Below are positions 11,301 to 18,642 of a stretch of 64,000 bases of DNA, piece after piece; position 1 is the first letter of the stretch, and each line of letters opens with the position of its first letter. The stretch is taken from positions 62,001 through 126,000 of the forward strand of contig CANRPU010000007.1 in assembly GCA_947632555.1 (NCBI GenBank), read 5' to 3'. Both the position numbers and the translations under genes were made by a program. The notes under the pieces were generated by a model. The model saw only the letters and a program-made list of their open reading frames with translations. It was not told the DNA's origin and ran no database searches. The stretch comes from an uncultured Lachnospiraceae bacterium (GTDB lineage: Bacteria; Bacillota; Clostridia; Lachnospirales; Lachnospiraceae).

Positions 11301-11367
11301 GGCTCAGCCAGAAGGTGACGGCCGCAAGGCCGCGGAATATTTTTCTTAAGTACGTTTTTGCGCGCAT
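8320..11367 (-). CDS. Membrane sensor: beta-propeller, Y_Y_Y domain and HD-GYP phosphodiesterase
   Basis: The 1015-residue protein has a signal anchor (about 12-30) and many two-component-regulator propeller repeats of the form [16 protein letters not shown] and [14 protein letters not shown] up to about residue 650. A Y_Y_Y immunoglobulin-like domain follows ([17 protein letters not shown]), then a membrane helix near 780-800 and a C-terminal HD-GYP domain from about 820. HD-GYP proteins hydrolyse cyclic di-GMP. The HD pair is LHDIGK and the second motif is [13 protein letters not shown], where the proline of GYP is asparagine. This propeller architecture is best known from Bacteroides hybrid sensors of polysaccharides, so a carbohydrate ligand is a guess. 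Confidence 0.88.
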   Translation of the reverse strand: MRAKTYLRKIFRGLAAVTFWLSLSLSIQALPANPVRSVGLKDYVEVSYDEGDGMIAGEANTVLQDEKGYIWIGSYGGLGRYNGNEFENMSLQGNGAPASGIRALFLDSSNRIWIGTNDSGLYFFENETFSRITESADAGGTDVTTLSVRSVTEDEDGRIYAGTTNGLFLIDEAHRALQAADSRLSGSTVTNLIHDRNDCIWGITSDSKVFVQKGAETLLVLDEDFFGTSLGSGLFQTKDGRIYVGTEENRIFRLTLTGTDYDPDSFRIEELSTGSRSVVNDIHEDARGKIWVCSDNGLGYFDSSDVFYEVNGLSQDSIIEKMCEDYEGNLWFASSRIGFLGLIRGKFNNIGYEAGISGEAVNAALLYDDHIYIGTDDGLSIVDGNGNLTETPLSDFLKGIRIRSLMADSAGRLWISTYQEHGLVCYDKTDGSWQSYTAEQGLAHTQVRMALELSNGDIAAATNGGVSIIRDGRVTASYTSDQGLQNPVILCLAEAGDGILLAGSDGNGIYELNLLTGEVKNYTTEDGLRSGVILRMVSDEAAEGIWISNGVGLSLWKEGSISSVPDVPAGVGSIFDILVRGDDIWLVKTFGMIRISRQDLLSGNPVYESLTRKDGLTGSVTANSWNYMGDDGQVYLCTGNGVYSIDLQNMYHNEAVPRIAVARIAADDEIFYPNADIVLSPDTRRITFYLELLSYGFTDGTLEYYLEGFDEEPILVNSGTENRVTYTNLSGGSYVFHLRGYNSDGGVSEELVLRVTKEKSFFERTSSYVYLGVGIALLLLLIIALVQHLHKKIILKRQEEYRELTEETIKIVAKTIDAKDKYTIGHSNRVANCSLEIGKRFGLPKNQLEQLYYCALLHDIGKIAIPDRILNKEGKLTEEEYALVKQHPAIGGEILKDFAKAPWISTGARYHHERYDGSGYNEGLAGEQIPLYARIIAVADTFDCMYFGRNYRPASDKEEICKELKAGSGTQFDPRFVKIMVEMLESGYEVPTEKVDITEWERLLENGQAKRPTTF

Positions 11368-11420
11368 TCTTGCAAATTCCTTTCCGCGGGACTCCGGGGA
11401 GTCCGTATATTGTAGATACC

Positions 11421-11449
11421 ATTATAAGGGCTTCGCCCGTATCTGACAA
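11421..11449 (-). promoter_or_regulatory. Sigma-A-like promoter of the HD-GYP sensor gene
   Basis: On the minus strand TTGTCA (11449-11444) and TATAAT (11426-11421) are 17 bases apart. A small inverted repeat, GGGC-TTC-GCCC, sits in the spacer at 11428-11438 and could be an operator. Confidence 0.6.
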
Positions 11450-11488
11450 TGTTTTTCTTTTTAAAACCCGGCATGAATAATTTTTGCT

Positions 11489-11506
11489 GTGTGCACATTT
11501 GCACAC
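11489..11506. promoter_or_regulatory. 18-bp perfect inverted repeat, candidate operator
   Basis: GTGTGCA and TGCACAC form perfect 7-base arms around CATT. The repeat lies in the divergent spacer between the HD-GYP sensor and the FHA/kinase locus. It overlaps a possible -35 (TTGCAC at 11499) for the rightward locus, though no good -10 is found at the right distance. No T run follows, so it is not a terminator. The binding protein is unknown. Confidence 0.45.
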
Positions 11507-11605
11507 CACCGTAAAATAGTACATGATAAAATGTTATAAACAGTAAAACCTGCTGATTTTCAAAGAAAAAATTTCACGAAGTATTTTCGGAAAGGAAGGG
11601 AAGTT

Positions 11606-12184
11606 ATGAAACAATGTCCCAACGGTCATATCTATGACGAGAAGCGAAACAGCGAATGCCCTTATTGTAATAATGAGGGGGCCTTTCAGCCGATCGGCCT
11701 GGGAGGTCAGCCGGACTTTCCCCGAACCGTCCCGATCGCGGGAGAGAACGACGGCGCGTTTCCGCCTACCCAGCCCGTTACCAGCGGCGCTTCCGGTTCG
11801 GCCATGAGCGTGACTGTCGCTCTGGAGGAAACAGAGAGCGGGATCAATCCTGTGCGGGGCTGGCTGGTGGCAGTGGACGGAGATAAGAAAGGAATGTCCT
11901 TCGAGATCCACGGGGAACAGAATTCTGTAGGAAGAGGAAATAAATTTGATATCAATATCTCTTTTGACAAAGCGGTATCCTCGGACGGGAACGCGGTCAT
12001 TGCCTATGATTCCAAGAACAGCAAGTTCTTTTTGAGCCCGGTACTGGGAAAGGGCAAGAACAATATCTACCATAATGAATCTATGCTGCTCATGCCGGTG
12101 GAACTTCACGATTATGACAAGATCCAGATCGGGACCGCGGTCTATGTTTTCAGAAGCTTCTGCAATGAAGCCTTTTCTTATTAA
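11606..12184 (+). CDS. Zinc-ribbon protein with an FHA-like domain
   Basis: First gene of the rightward phospho-signalling locus. The N terminus (CPNGHIYDEKRNSECPYC) is a short zinc ribbon, as in the kinases downstream. A disordered Pro/Thr/Gly linker follows to about residue 80. The rest resembles an FHA fold: NSVGRGNKFDINI, then AVSSDGNAVIAYDSKNSKFFL and DKIQIGTAVYVF. FHA domains read phosphothreonine, but the usual Ser-x-x-His after the GR motif is SSDGNA here, so phosphopeptide binding may be altered or lost. AGGAAGGGAAG precedes the ATG, and the PP2C gene begins three bases after the stop. Function is inferred from neighbours. Confidence 0.72.
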   Translation: MKQCPNGHIYDEKRNSECPYCNNEGAFQPIGLGGQPDFPRTVPIAGENDGAFPPTQPVTSGASGSAMSVTVALEETESGINPVRGWLVAVDGDKKGMSFEIHGEQNSVGRGNKFDINISFDKAVSSDGNAVIAYDSKNSKFFLSPVLGKGKNNIYHNESMLLMPVELHDYDKIQIGTAVYVFRSFCNEAFSY

Positions 12185-12187
12185 AGG

Positions 12188-12979
12188 ATGAAGCGCGGTG
12201 ATTTATCCGTCCGCATGAAATTTTCGGATTCGGACGTAAAGAGGATTGCCCTGGGGTGCATCAATGAGCGCGGCGCCAGAAATTATCAGGAAGACAGCTT
12301 CGGGTTTTCTTCCGTAGCGAAGGCTGATATCGAGAAAACCGGATTTACCGCTGTGGTGGCGGACGGAATGGGAGGACTTTCCCAGGGAGCGCAGGTCAGC
12401 GGTTACGTGGTATCCGCCATGCTGGAAATGCAGAGGAAACGGAATGCCGCCGCTCCCGCCCATATGTATCTTGCCCAGTCTTTGCGCATGGTCAATGACA
12501 ATGTGGTCGCGAGCGGGCTGCGGGGAGGTTCTACCGCGGTGGTGATCCTGTGTACGGCAAAGGGGATCCATTGGTGTACGGCGGGGGACAGCCGGGTTTA
12601 TCTGTTTCGGGATCAGACGCTTACCGTACTCAACGAGGACAGCGACTATATGAACAGGCTTATCGAGCAGGTCATTTCCGGGGACATAACCTTTGACGAG
12701 GCGGGGAAGGATGCCCAGAAGGATTCGCTGGCGCAGTATATCGGCTGCAGAGAAGGGATCCACCCGGATGTGAATGCGAAACCGCTGATGCCGCGGAATG
12801 GCGATAAGCTGCTTTTGTGCACGGATGGAGTATATAACGCGTTAAACGGGCAGGAACTGTCGGAGGCGCTTATCCAGCCGGCCGGAGCGGCGGCAGAGGA
12901 GTTAAAGAGCCGCATCTGCGCCAAGGGGTATCCGAATCAGGATAATTTTACGGCGATAGTTATGGAATTTACCAAATAG
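12188..12979 (+). CDS. PP2C-family Ser/Thr protein phosphatase (soluble)
   Basis: Metal-dependent phosphatase expected to reverse the kinases of this locus. Motifs in order are RNYQEDSFG, VADGMGG (metal-binding Asp and Gly), GGSTAV, TAGDSRVY, LCTDGVYN and QDNFTAIV, the complete PP2C set. The 263-residue length is normal and there is no membrane segment. The annotated ATG is three bases after the preceding stop, with AAAGG too close to it, so ATG 12215 is an alternative start; the catalytic domain is the same. The next gene begins 11 bases downstream. Confidence 0.9.
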   Translation: MKRGDLSVRMKFSDSDVKRIALGCINERGARNYQEDSFGFSSVAKADIEKTGFTAVVADGMGGLSQGAQVSGYVVSAMLEMQRKRNAAAPAHMYLAQSLRMVNDNVVASGLRGGSTAVVILCTAKGIHWCTAGDSRVYLFRDQTLTVLNEDSDYMNRLIEQVISGDITFDEAGKDAQKDSLAQYIGCREGIHPDVNAKPLMPRNGDKLLLCTDGVYNALNGQELSEALIQPAGAAAEELKSRICAKGYPNQDNFTAIVMEFTK

Positions 12980-12990
12980 AAAGGATTAAT

Positions 12991-14451
12991 GTGATGAAAA
13001 AATTTATGAAACGGGCGGCTGCCCTGTTTACAGCAGCCATGGCAATAGCGATGATGGTGTCCATGCCGGTACAGGCGGGCTCCTTCTCGGACGCGAAGGA
13101 GGGCGTGGTGTACATAGAGTCCCATTTTAACGCCGATGCCAATGTGAGCGCGCAGGATGACTTTATATGGTCCGACGGCCGCGGCAGTTATTTTTATCAG
13201 ACGCCGGGTACGACAATGGGCTTTCGGGCCTCGGGTTTCGCTATCGGAAACCAGGGAGAGCAGGTGCAGTACATCGTGACCAACGCCCATGTGGTGCTGG
13301 ATGATACCTCGGAAGGGATCCGGAATCTGGACCCGTTGAACGCTACCATGAATGTGAGCAGCAAAAAAGCGTCGGAGGTGCTTGTGTACTTTTCCTATGG
13401 GGCGAATGATTTTATGAGGGCCCAGATTTATTTCGTGGACGAGGAAAAGGATCTCTGTATCCTGAAGCTGCCCCAGGCCACGGATAAGAGAAAAGCGCTG
13501 GTTCTGTGTAAATCCGCGAACGTAGATATGGACGGTGATTTTGCCGCGCTGGGATTCCCCGGTGATTCCGACCTGGGAATGGACGAAACGTCCCTGGCCT
13601 ATGGCATCGACGATATCACCAGTACGCGGGGCTCCATTTCCAGACAGTCCACCGATCAGAACGGTGTCAACGTATATCAGATCGACATTGATATTTCCGG
13701 CGGCAGCTCCGGCGGTCCCCTGGTAAACGAAGAAGGACAGGTGGTAGGGATCAATACGTACTCCGTTACGGATCTCTCCAGCGGGCATCAAAACAACTAT
13801 GCCATTGTGATAGATGAGCTTTTGGGACTTGTGGATCGGGAAACGGTTCCCTACACGCTTTCCACGGATGTAAGCGCGGAAACTTCTCCCGCGGAAACGA
13901 AACCTGCTTCCACGGAAACGAAACCTGCCCAGAGCGATACGGTTCCGGTGTCCGCTGAAGCGGAAGCCTCCGGTTCTTCCGGTCATACGGTGCTGATCGT
14001 GGTCATTGTCATCGCGGTGGCAGTGGTGCTTCTTGCGGCGGTACTGCTCATCACAAGGAGAAGATCTTCCGGATCGGCGGGACGCGGACAGAGGGCGGAA
14101 AACGCGCCGCTTCCTTCCCGTGTCGGAGCGGAAACATCCAGAGGCGCGGTGATCACGGGTATGAAGGGAATGCTGGCAAACAAGACCTTCCCCATAGGCG
14201 GGAGCATTGTGATGGGAAGAAATTCGCAGAAATGCAATGTATGTTTCCCGGTTGACGCGCAGGGCATATCCGGCGTACACTGCCAGATCCGCCAGGTAAA
14301 CGGCGGCTATGAGATCGTGGATCTGGGCTCCAGCAACGGGACCTACCTGGGAAGCGGTCAGAAGCTCACTCCCAATGTGCCCGTATCCATTCCGGACGGA
14401 ACGTATTTTTATCTTGGAAGCGCGGAGCAGCTGTTTCAGATTAAATTTTAA
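12991..14451 (+). CDS. Membrane trypsin-like serine protease with a cytosolic FHA domain
   Basis: A signal peptide (residues 1-29, ending VQA) leads to an extracytoplasmic trypsin/DegP-like protease domain. The catalytic triad is complete: H100 in TNAHVV, D154 in EKDLCIL and S240 in SGGSSGGPL. A Pro/Thr/Glu/Ser linker follows, then one membrane helix (about 330-352) and basic residues RRR. The cytoplasmic FHA domain has GRNSQKCNV, SGVHCQI and LGSSNGTYLG, all the phosphothreonine-binding positions. No PDZ domain is present. The start is GTG 12991 or ATG 12994; AAAGGA at 12980-12985 suits the ATG slightly better. The layout suggests that a cytosolic phosphorylation event controls or recruits an outside protease. 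Confidence 0.88.
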   Translation: MMKKFMKRAAALFTAAMAIAMMVSMPVQAGSFSDAKEGVVYIESHFNADANVSAQDDFIWSDGRGSYFYQTPGTTMGFRASGFAIGNQGEQVQYIVTNAHVVLDDTSEGIRNLDPLNATMNVSSKKASEVLVYFSYGANDFMRAQIYFVDEEKDLCILKLPQATDKRKALVLCKSANVDMDGDFAALGFPGDSDLGMDETSLAYGIDDITSTRGSISRQSTDQNGVNVYQIDIDISGGSSGGPLVNEEGQVVGINTYSVTDLSSGHQNNYAIVIDELLGLVDRETVPYTLSTDVSAETSPAETKPASTETKPAQSDTVPVSAEAEASGSSGHTVLIVVIVIAVAVVLLAAVLLITRRRSSGSAGRGQRAENAPLPSRVGAETSRGAVITGMKGMLANKTFPIGGSIVMGRNSQKCNVCFPVDAQGISGVHCQIRQVNGGYEIVDLGSSNGTYLGSGQKLTPNVPVSIPDGTYFYLGSAEQLFQIKF

Positions 14452-14476
14452 TCGGTAGACCGGAAAGGGATTTCTT

Positions 14477-15340
14477 ATGATAGTAGATGCATTTTATTAT
14501 ACCTGTGAAGGCGGGCGCGAGATCAATGAGGATTCCTATCTGTGCAGTACCGACCAGGGCGCTTTTGTGGTGGCGGACGGACTTGGCGGACATTTGGACG
14601 GCGAAAAGGCATCCTCGGCGGTAGTGAACTATTTTGAGAAAAACGATTTTGGAGAATATACCAGCGAGAGGATGTCCCAGCTTCTGGAGGGAGCCAATGC
14701 GGAAGTACTGAAGGAAGGCGACGGCGGCAAAAGTACCGTCGCCGCCGGTTTTCTTGAAAAAGGGCATTTCATTTATGCCAACGCGGGGGACAGCAGGGTC
14801 TATTACTTCAGAAATAATAAGATCATCGCGCAGTCCAAGGATCATTCCGTTTGCCAGGCTTCGGTGGATATGGGGCTGATACGGCCGGAGGATATTCGGG
14901 GAAACGAGGATCGTTCCAGACTTTTAAAAGTTCTGGGAGGAGAGGAAAAACTGAATATCAAGGCGCACTATCCCCCCATCCCCGTGCAGAACGGAGATGC
15001 TTTTTTGATCTGCAGCGATGGATTTTGGGACTATGTCTATGAAGCCGAAATGGAAGCGGATCTTCTGAAATCGGACTGCGCCGAAGTGTGGGTGAAGCAT
15101 ATGCTGAAGCGCCATATCCTGCGCGGGCAGAATAAAGGGGACAATTATACGGTTGTCTGCGGGATCATTCATTTGGACGAAAATGATGTGTTTGAGGCCT
15201 TAGAAGATAAGCCGCCGAAGGAGAAAGGAAGCCGGAAGCCTGGAAAGCGCGGGAACCGGCGCGGGATTTTCGGCAGGATCGCGCTTCTGGCCGTATTGGC
15301 CGTACTCCTGGCGATCCTTCTGGCGATACTGCTGCGGTGA
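14477..15340 (+). CDS. PP2C-family phosphatase with a C-terminal membrane anchor
   Basis: This is the second phosphatase of the locus. PP2C motifs are INEDSYL, VADGLGGH, KSTVAAG, NAGDSRVYYF, CSDGFWDYV and KGDNYTVV. After the catalytic domain comes a basic stretch (KEKGSRKPGKRGNRRG) and one hydrophobic helix at residues 268-286 that ends the protein, so the catalytic part is held at the inner face of the membrane. GGAAAGGGA precedes the ATG. The split into one soluble and one anchored phosphatase suggests two pools of substrates; the anchored one could act on the transmembrane kinase or the FHA-protease. Confidence 0.9.
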   Translation: MIVDAFYYTCEGGREINEDSYLCSTDQGAFVVADGLGGHLDGEKASSAVVNYFEKNDFGEYTSERMSQLLEGANAEVLKEGDGGKSTVAAGFLEKGHFIYANAGDSRVYYFRNNKIIAQSKDHSVCQASVDMGLIRPEDIRGNEDRSRLLKVLGGEEKLNIKAHYPPIPVQNGDAFLICSDGFWDYVYEAEMEADLLKSDCAEVWVKHMLKRHILRGQNKGDNYTVVCGIIHLDENDVFEALEDKPPKEKGSRKPGKRGNRRGIFGRIALLAVLAVLLAILLAILLR

Positions 15341-15346
15341 TTTCGT

Positions 15347-15375
15347 TTGAATAAGAGATGATTTTCATGTATAAT
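15347..15375 (+). promoter_or_regulatory. Possible internal promoter before the first kinase
   Basis: TTGAAT at 15347-15352 and TATAAT at 15370-15375 are 17 bases apart. The predicted start near 15382 would cut through the AAGGAGAAG ribosome binding site, ten bases before the ATG. The promoter may therefore be fortuitous or give a very short leader. Confidence 0.4.
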
Positions 15376-15391
15376 AAGGAGAAGAGGTTCG

Positions 15392-16456
15392 ATGGTAACA
15401 CTGGGTAATAAACTGTTATGCTCGGCATGTTTTTCGCCAATTAAAAAAGAGCCTTGTAAGAAGTGCGGATTTTCTGAGAAAAACTATGTCCCGGACAGTA
15501 TGGTGCTCCCTGTGGGAACGGTGCTGATGGGAAATTTCCTGATCGGCAGGGTCCTGGGGAGAGGCGGTTTCGGCATCACGTATCTTGCCTATGATGTGAA
15601 ATACCATAAAGTGATCGCTATCAAAGAGTATTTTCCGATAGAGCTGGCTATGCGGAGGCCGGGAGAAACCGGACTGATCGTGAGGGACAGAAAGTCCGCG
15701 GAGCTTTTCAAGAGCGGGGTTCAGAAATTTTACAACGAGGCGGGCTTTATCGCGAAATTTGCCGACAGCGAGAGTATTGTCAAGGTTTATCAGTTTTTTT
15801 ATGAAAATAACACGGCTTATTTTACCATGGAATATCTGACGGGAATGACGCTGAAGGATTATGTCACAAACTGCGGCACTCTCACGGCCGGGCAGGCGCT
15901 GCGCATCGCGGATCAGGCGGCCGCCGCCCTGCAGAAGATCCACAGCCAGAACGTGCTGCATCGGGATGTGTGTCCCGACAATCTCATGCTCTGCAGCGAC
16001 GGCACCGTTAAGATCCTGGATTTTGGATCCGCCAGACAGGTATTTCCCGAGGGCTCCCAGCTTTTGACCGTTATCTTAAAGCCGGGCTTCGCTCCGATCG
16101 AGCAGTATATGAGAAAAGGGAAGCAGGGAGAGTGGACGGATATTTACGCGCTCGCCGCGTCCCTGTACTACGGACTGACCAGACAGATCCCGGAAAATCC
16201 CCAGAACAGGCTGGAGGACGATTCGGATATGGAAAACAACAAATATCATGTTGCCCCGGAACTTTGGAGCGTTCTGTATAAAGCGATGATGTTAAAATAC
16301 ACGGATCGCTATCTCACTACGGAAGAATTCCGGCAGGCGCTGGCGGATATTCCGATCAGACGCCAGAATATACGCGTATCGGGCAGAACAATTCGCAAAA
16401 AGGATACTGACAGCCCTCTCCGGCAGCTTCTTTCAAAACTGTTCGGAAACCAATGA
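15392..16456 (+). CDS. Zinc-ribbon Ser/Thr protein kinase (cytosolic)
   Basis: Hanks-type kinase preceded by a zinc ribbon (CSAC...CKKC, residues 11-25). The Gly-rich loop is GRGGFGITY, the ATP-anchoring lysine is in IAIKEYFP and the helix-C glutamate in YNEAG. The catalytic loop reads HRDVCPDN and the metal-binding motif is DFG. The usual lysine of the HRDLKPEN loop is cysteine here. The activation segment carries LKPGFAPIEQY where most bacterial kinases have GTPxYMAPEQ. At 354 residues there is no membrane helix or extracellular sensor, so it should act in the cytosol. Substrates are unknown; the FHA proteins and the other kinases are the obvious candidates. Confidence 0.9.
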   Translation: MVTLGNKLLCSACFSPIKKEPCKKCGFSEKNYVPDSMVLPVGTVLMGNFLIGRVLGRGGFGITYLAYDVKYHKVIAIKEYFPIELAMRRPGETGLIVRDRKSAELFKSGVQKFYNEAGFIAKFADSESIVKVYQFFYENNTAYFTMEYLTGMTLKDYVTNCGTLTAGQALRIADQAAAALQKIHSQNVLHRDVCPDNLMLCSDGTVKILDFGSARQVFPEGSQLLTVILKPGFAPIEQYMRKGKQGEWTDIYALAASLYYGLTRQIPENPQNRLEDDSDMENNKYHVAPELWSVLYKAMMLKYTDRYLTTEEFRQALADIPIRRQNIRVSGRTIRKKDTDSPLRQLLSKLFGNQ

Positions 16457-16478
16457 GGAAAAGGAGAATTATGCGGAT

Positions 16479-18191
16479 ATGATAGAGATAAACGGGAAAA
16501 AGCTGTGTGAGAACTGTTTTTCTGAGATCTCCCGGGAACCATGTCCCCGTTGCGGAGCCGGCGGGAAGCCGGAGGCGGCGGACCGGGGCGTCCTGCAGGC
16601 GGGCACAAAGCTGAAGGGACATATCCTGGTGGGGAAGGTCATGGGAAAAGGAGGCTTTGGCATCACCTATCTGGGGTATGACTGCAGAATGGATAAGGTG
16701 GTAGCCGTAAAAGAATATTTTCCCAACGGCATTGTATACCGCTCCGGGGGGACGGAAGTGCTTTTGGCGGATGAGAAGTCCCGGGACGTCTTCGCGAAAG
16801 GCGCGGATAAGTTTTACGACGAGGCGCAGATGGTGGCGCAGTTCAACGGCAACCCCAATATTGTCAGCGTGTTCGAGTATTTTCGGGAGAACAATACCGT
16901 ATATCTGGTGATGGAATTTCTGGACGGCATCACGCTGAAGGACTATGTGAAAAAAAGAGGAAATCTTTCGGACGGCCAGGTGCTGTTCATTTTAAATAAA
17001 ATGGCGTCCGCCCTGAGCATCACCCATAGCGCGGGTGTGCTGCATCGGGATATCTCTCCGGACAACATTATGCTCTGCGCGGACGGGAAAGTAAAGCTGA
17101 TCGACTTCGGCGCGGCCCGTCAGATCGTGGAGGAGAGCGCTTCCAATCTTACGGTGGTATTAAAGCCGGGGTATACGCCCATGGAACAGTATACCAAAAA
17201 AGGACAGCAGGGGGCGTGGACAGACATTTATTCCCTGGGAAGTTCCCTTTATTATGCCCGGACGGGGATCCTGCTGGATGATCCCTATGAGCGTATGGAC
17301 AATGACAGGGAATTCGCCAAGAACAGCCACAAGATCAATGAAGATATCTGGAAGATCCTGAAGAAATGCACCATGTTAAACACTTCGGACCGCTATACCA
17401 GCGCGCTGGAACTGCGAAAGGCTCTTGCCGGAGTTTCCGCTCCCTTAAAGCCGGAACCCATTCCCGTAGTCCCCGAGGACGCGCGGGATACGGATCGCTC
17501 CGCGGAGGCAGATACGCCGGAGAAGCAGGCGCCGGAACAGACCCGGAAAGACCAGGCGGAGGCTGAAACGGCACAAGAGGAAGGGACATTGGGAAACCTG
17601 ACGGACGATCTTCCCGTGGACGCTTCCGGCTACGACACGGCGGTCAACGTCTATAAAAAGAAGAGCGGGAAAAAAGGCGTAAAATGGATCGCCGCGGCCT
17701 GCGCGGTCATCGCAGTGGCGGCGCTGTTATGCGTGGCGGCAGGATTTGCCATGACCCGCGGGGAAAGCGATACCCCGGAGATCATTTATTACGACAAGGA
17801 TTTCGGAAACTACGGCACGGGCAATCTGATCCCGAAAGAGGAACTGGAAGCTTTTGAGGGCAGTGTGCTGGTGACGCTGGAACTGGAAGTAGGAGATTTT
17901 TATCCGGAAGAAGACGGAAACTTTTATTATAAGCTGCGTCCCATATACGGAAATAATTACTGGAAAAATGTGCTTGTCAAGATCGTTGATCAGAACGACT
18001 TCGTATCCATCGATGCGGGGGGCTTTTATTATCTGAAACCGGACCAGAACAGCTTTTCATTCATAATCGATCAGAATGCTATCAGCCTTCTCAGCGGCAT
18101 CGGGTATGACGGAGAGCAGACGCTGGAGGGAATCTGGTTCACCGGTACCAATGTCAAGATCCTGTCGGCCCGTCTGGAGGCCGCGGATTAA
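16479..18191 (+). CDS. Zinc-ribbon transmembrane Ser/Thr protein kinase
   Basis: Same plan as the kinase upstream: ribbon CENC...CPRC, loop GKGGFGITY, AVKEYFP, HRDISPDN (lysine replaced by serine), DFG and LKPGYTPMEQY. After the kinase domain comes an acidic disordered linker (about 320-395), one membrane helix at about 403-424, and an extracellular domain of some 145 residues rich in Tyr and beta-strands. That domain is not a PASTA repeat and I do not recognise it; its end (GIWFTGTNVKILSARL) recalls jelly-roll carbohydrate-binding modules, which is only an impression. The start is ATG 16479. AAGGAG at 16461-16466 is 12 bases away and sits closer to a three-codon ORF at 16471 that ends across this ATG. 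Confidence 0.9.
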   Translation: MIEINGKKLCENCFSEISREPCPRCGAGGKPEAADRGVLQAGTKLKGHILVGKVMGKGGFGITYLGYDCRMDKVVAVKEYFPNGIVYRSGGTEVLLADEKSRDVFAKGADKFYDEAQMVAQFNGNPNIVSVFEYFRENNTVYLVMEFLDGITLKDYVKKRGNLSDGQVLFILNKMASALSITHSAGVLHRDISPDNIMLCADGKVKLIDFGAARQIVEESASNLTVVLKPGYTPMEQYTKKGQQGAWTDIYSLGSSLYYARTGILLDDPYERMDNDREFAKNSHKINEDIWKILKKCTMLNTSDRYTSALELRKALAGVSAPLKPEPIPVVPEDARDTDRSAEADTPEKQAPEQTRKDQAEAETAQEEGTLGNLTDDLPVDASGYDTAVNVYKKKSGKKGVKWIAAACAVIAVAALLCVAAGFAMTRGESDTPEIIYYDKDFGNYGTGNLIPKEELEAFEGSVLVTLELEVGDFYPEEDGNFYYKLRPIYGNNYWKNVLVKIVDQNDFVSIDAGGFYYLKPDQNSFSFIIDQNAISLLSGIGYDGEQTLEGIWFTGTNVKILSARLEAAD

Positions 18192-18240
18192 GAAAGAGCC
18201 AAAGAAAGCGTATCCTAAGTTGGGGAAAGGATGGCAGGAT

Positions 18241-18642
18241 ATGGATACATACGAGTTGGAGAAAAAGCTGAAAGAGGAGAGCTCCTTTGACGAAACGGCA
18301 GTTCTGAAATCAAAAGCGCCGGATATTCATATCCTGATCAATAAATATCTCACGGAAAAGAACCTGTCCCACGCGGAGGCGATCCGCAAGCTCAATGTGG
18401 AAAGAAGCTACGGGTATCAGCTTCTGAACGGAAAGCGTATTCCCACCAGGGAACAGCTGATACGGCTGGGACTGCTTCTGGGGCTGGGGCTGGAGGAACT
18501 GCAGAAACTGCTCAAGGTGGGAGGAAAGGCCGTTCTCTATGCGCGTAATATCACGGATGCCAGAGTAATCTATGCGGTGGAGCATGGTTTTGACTATGAA
18601 AGAGCCTGTGAGTTCGCGCTGGAGGAAAAAAGGAAAGGTTGA
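18241..18642 (+). CDS. XRE-like helix-turn-helix protein
   Basis: The 133-residue protein lies between two kinases. ATG 18241 is chosen because GGGGAAAGG ends ten bases upstream; an open frame from 18076 overlaps the kinase and has no ribosome site. Residues about 30-75 (LTEKNLSHAEAIRKLNVERSYGYQLLNGKRIPTREQLIRLGLLLGL) look like a Cro/CI-type helix-turn-helix. The C-terminal part (ARNITDARVIYAVEHGFDYERACEFALEE) is helical and resembles ankyrin-like or regulatory tails. It could set expression of the locus or be a kinase substrate. Its TGA overlaps the next TTG start. Confidence 0.75.
   Translation: MDTYELEKKLKEESSFDETAVLKSKAPDIHILINKYLTEKNLSHAEAIRKLNVERSYGYQLLNGKRIPTREQLIRLGLLLGLGLEELQKLLKVGGKAVLYARNITDARVIYAVEHGFDYERACEFALEEKRKG

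Noticed and set aside
12937-14280. 447-codon minus-strand open frame opposite the FHA-protease
   Set aside because: The plus-strand protein has a complete catalytic triad and FHA motifs; the antisense translation shows only low-complexity basic sequence and no ribosome site.
18076-18240. Upstream extension of the XRE-like gene
   Set aside because: It overlaps the kinase end, has no ribosome site, and ATG 18241 has a good one.
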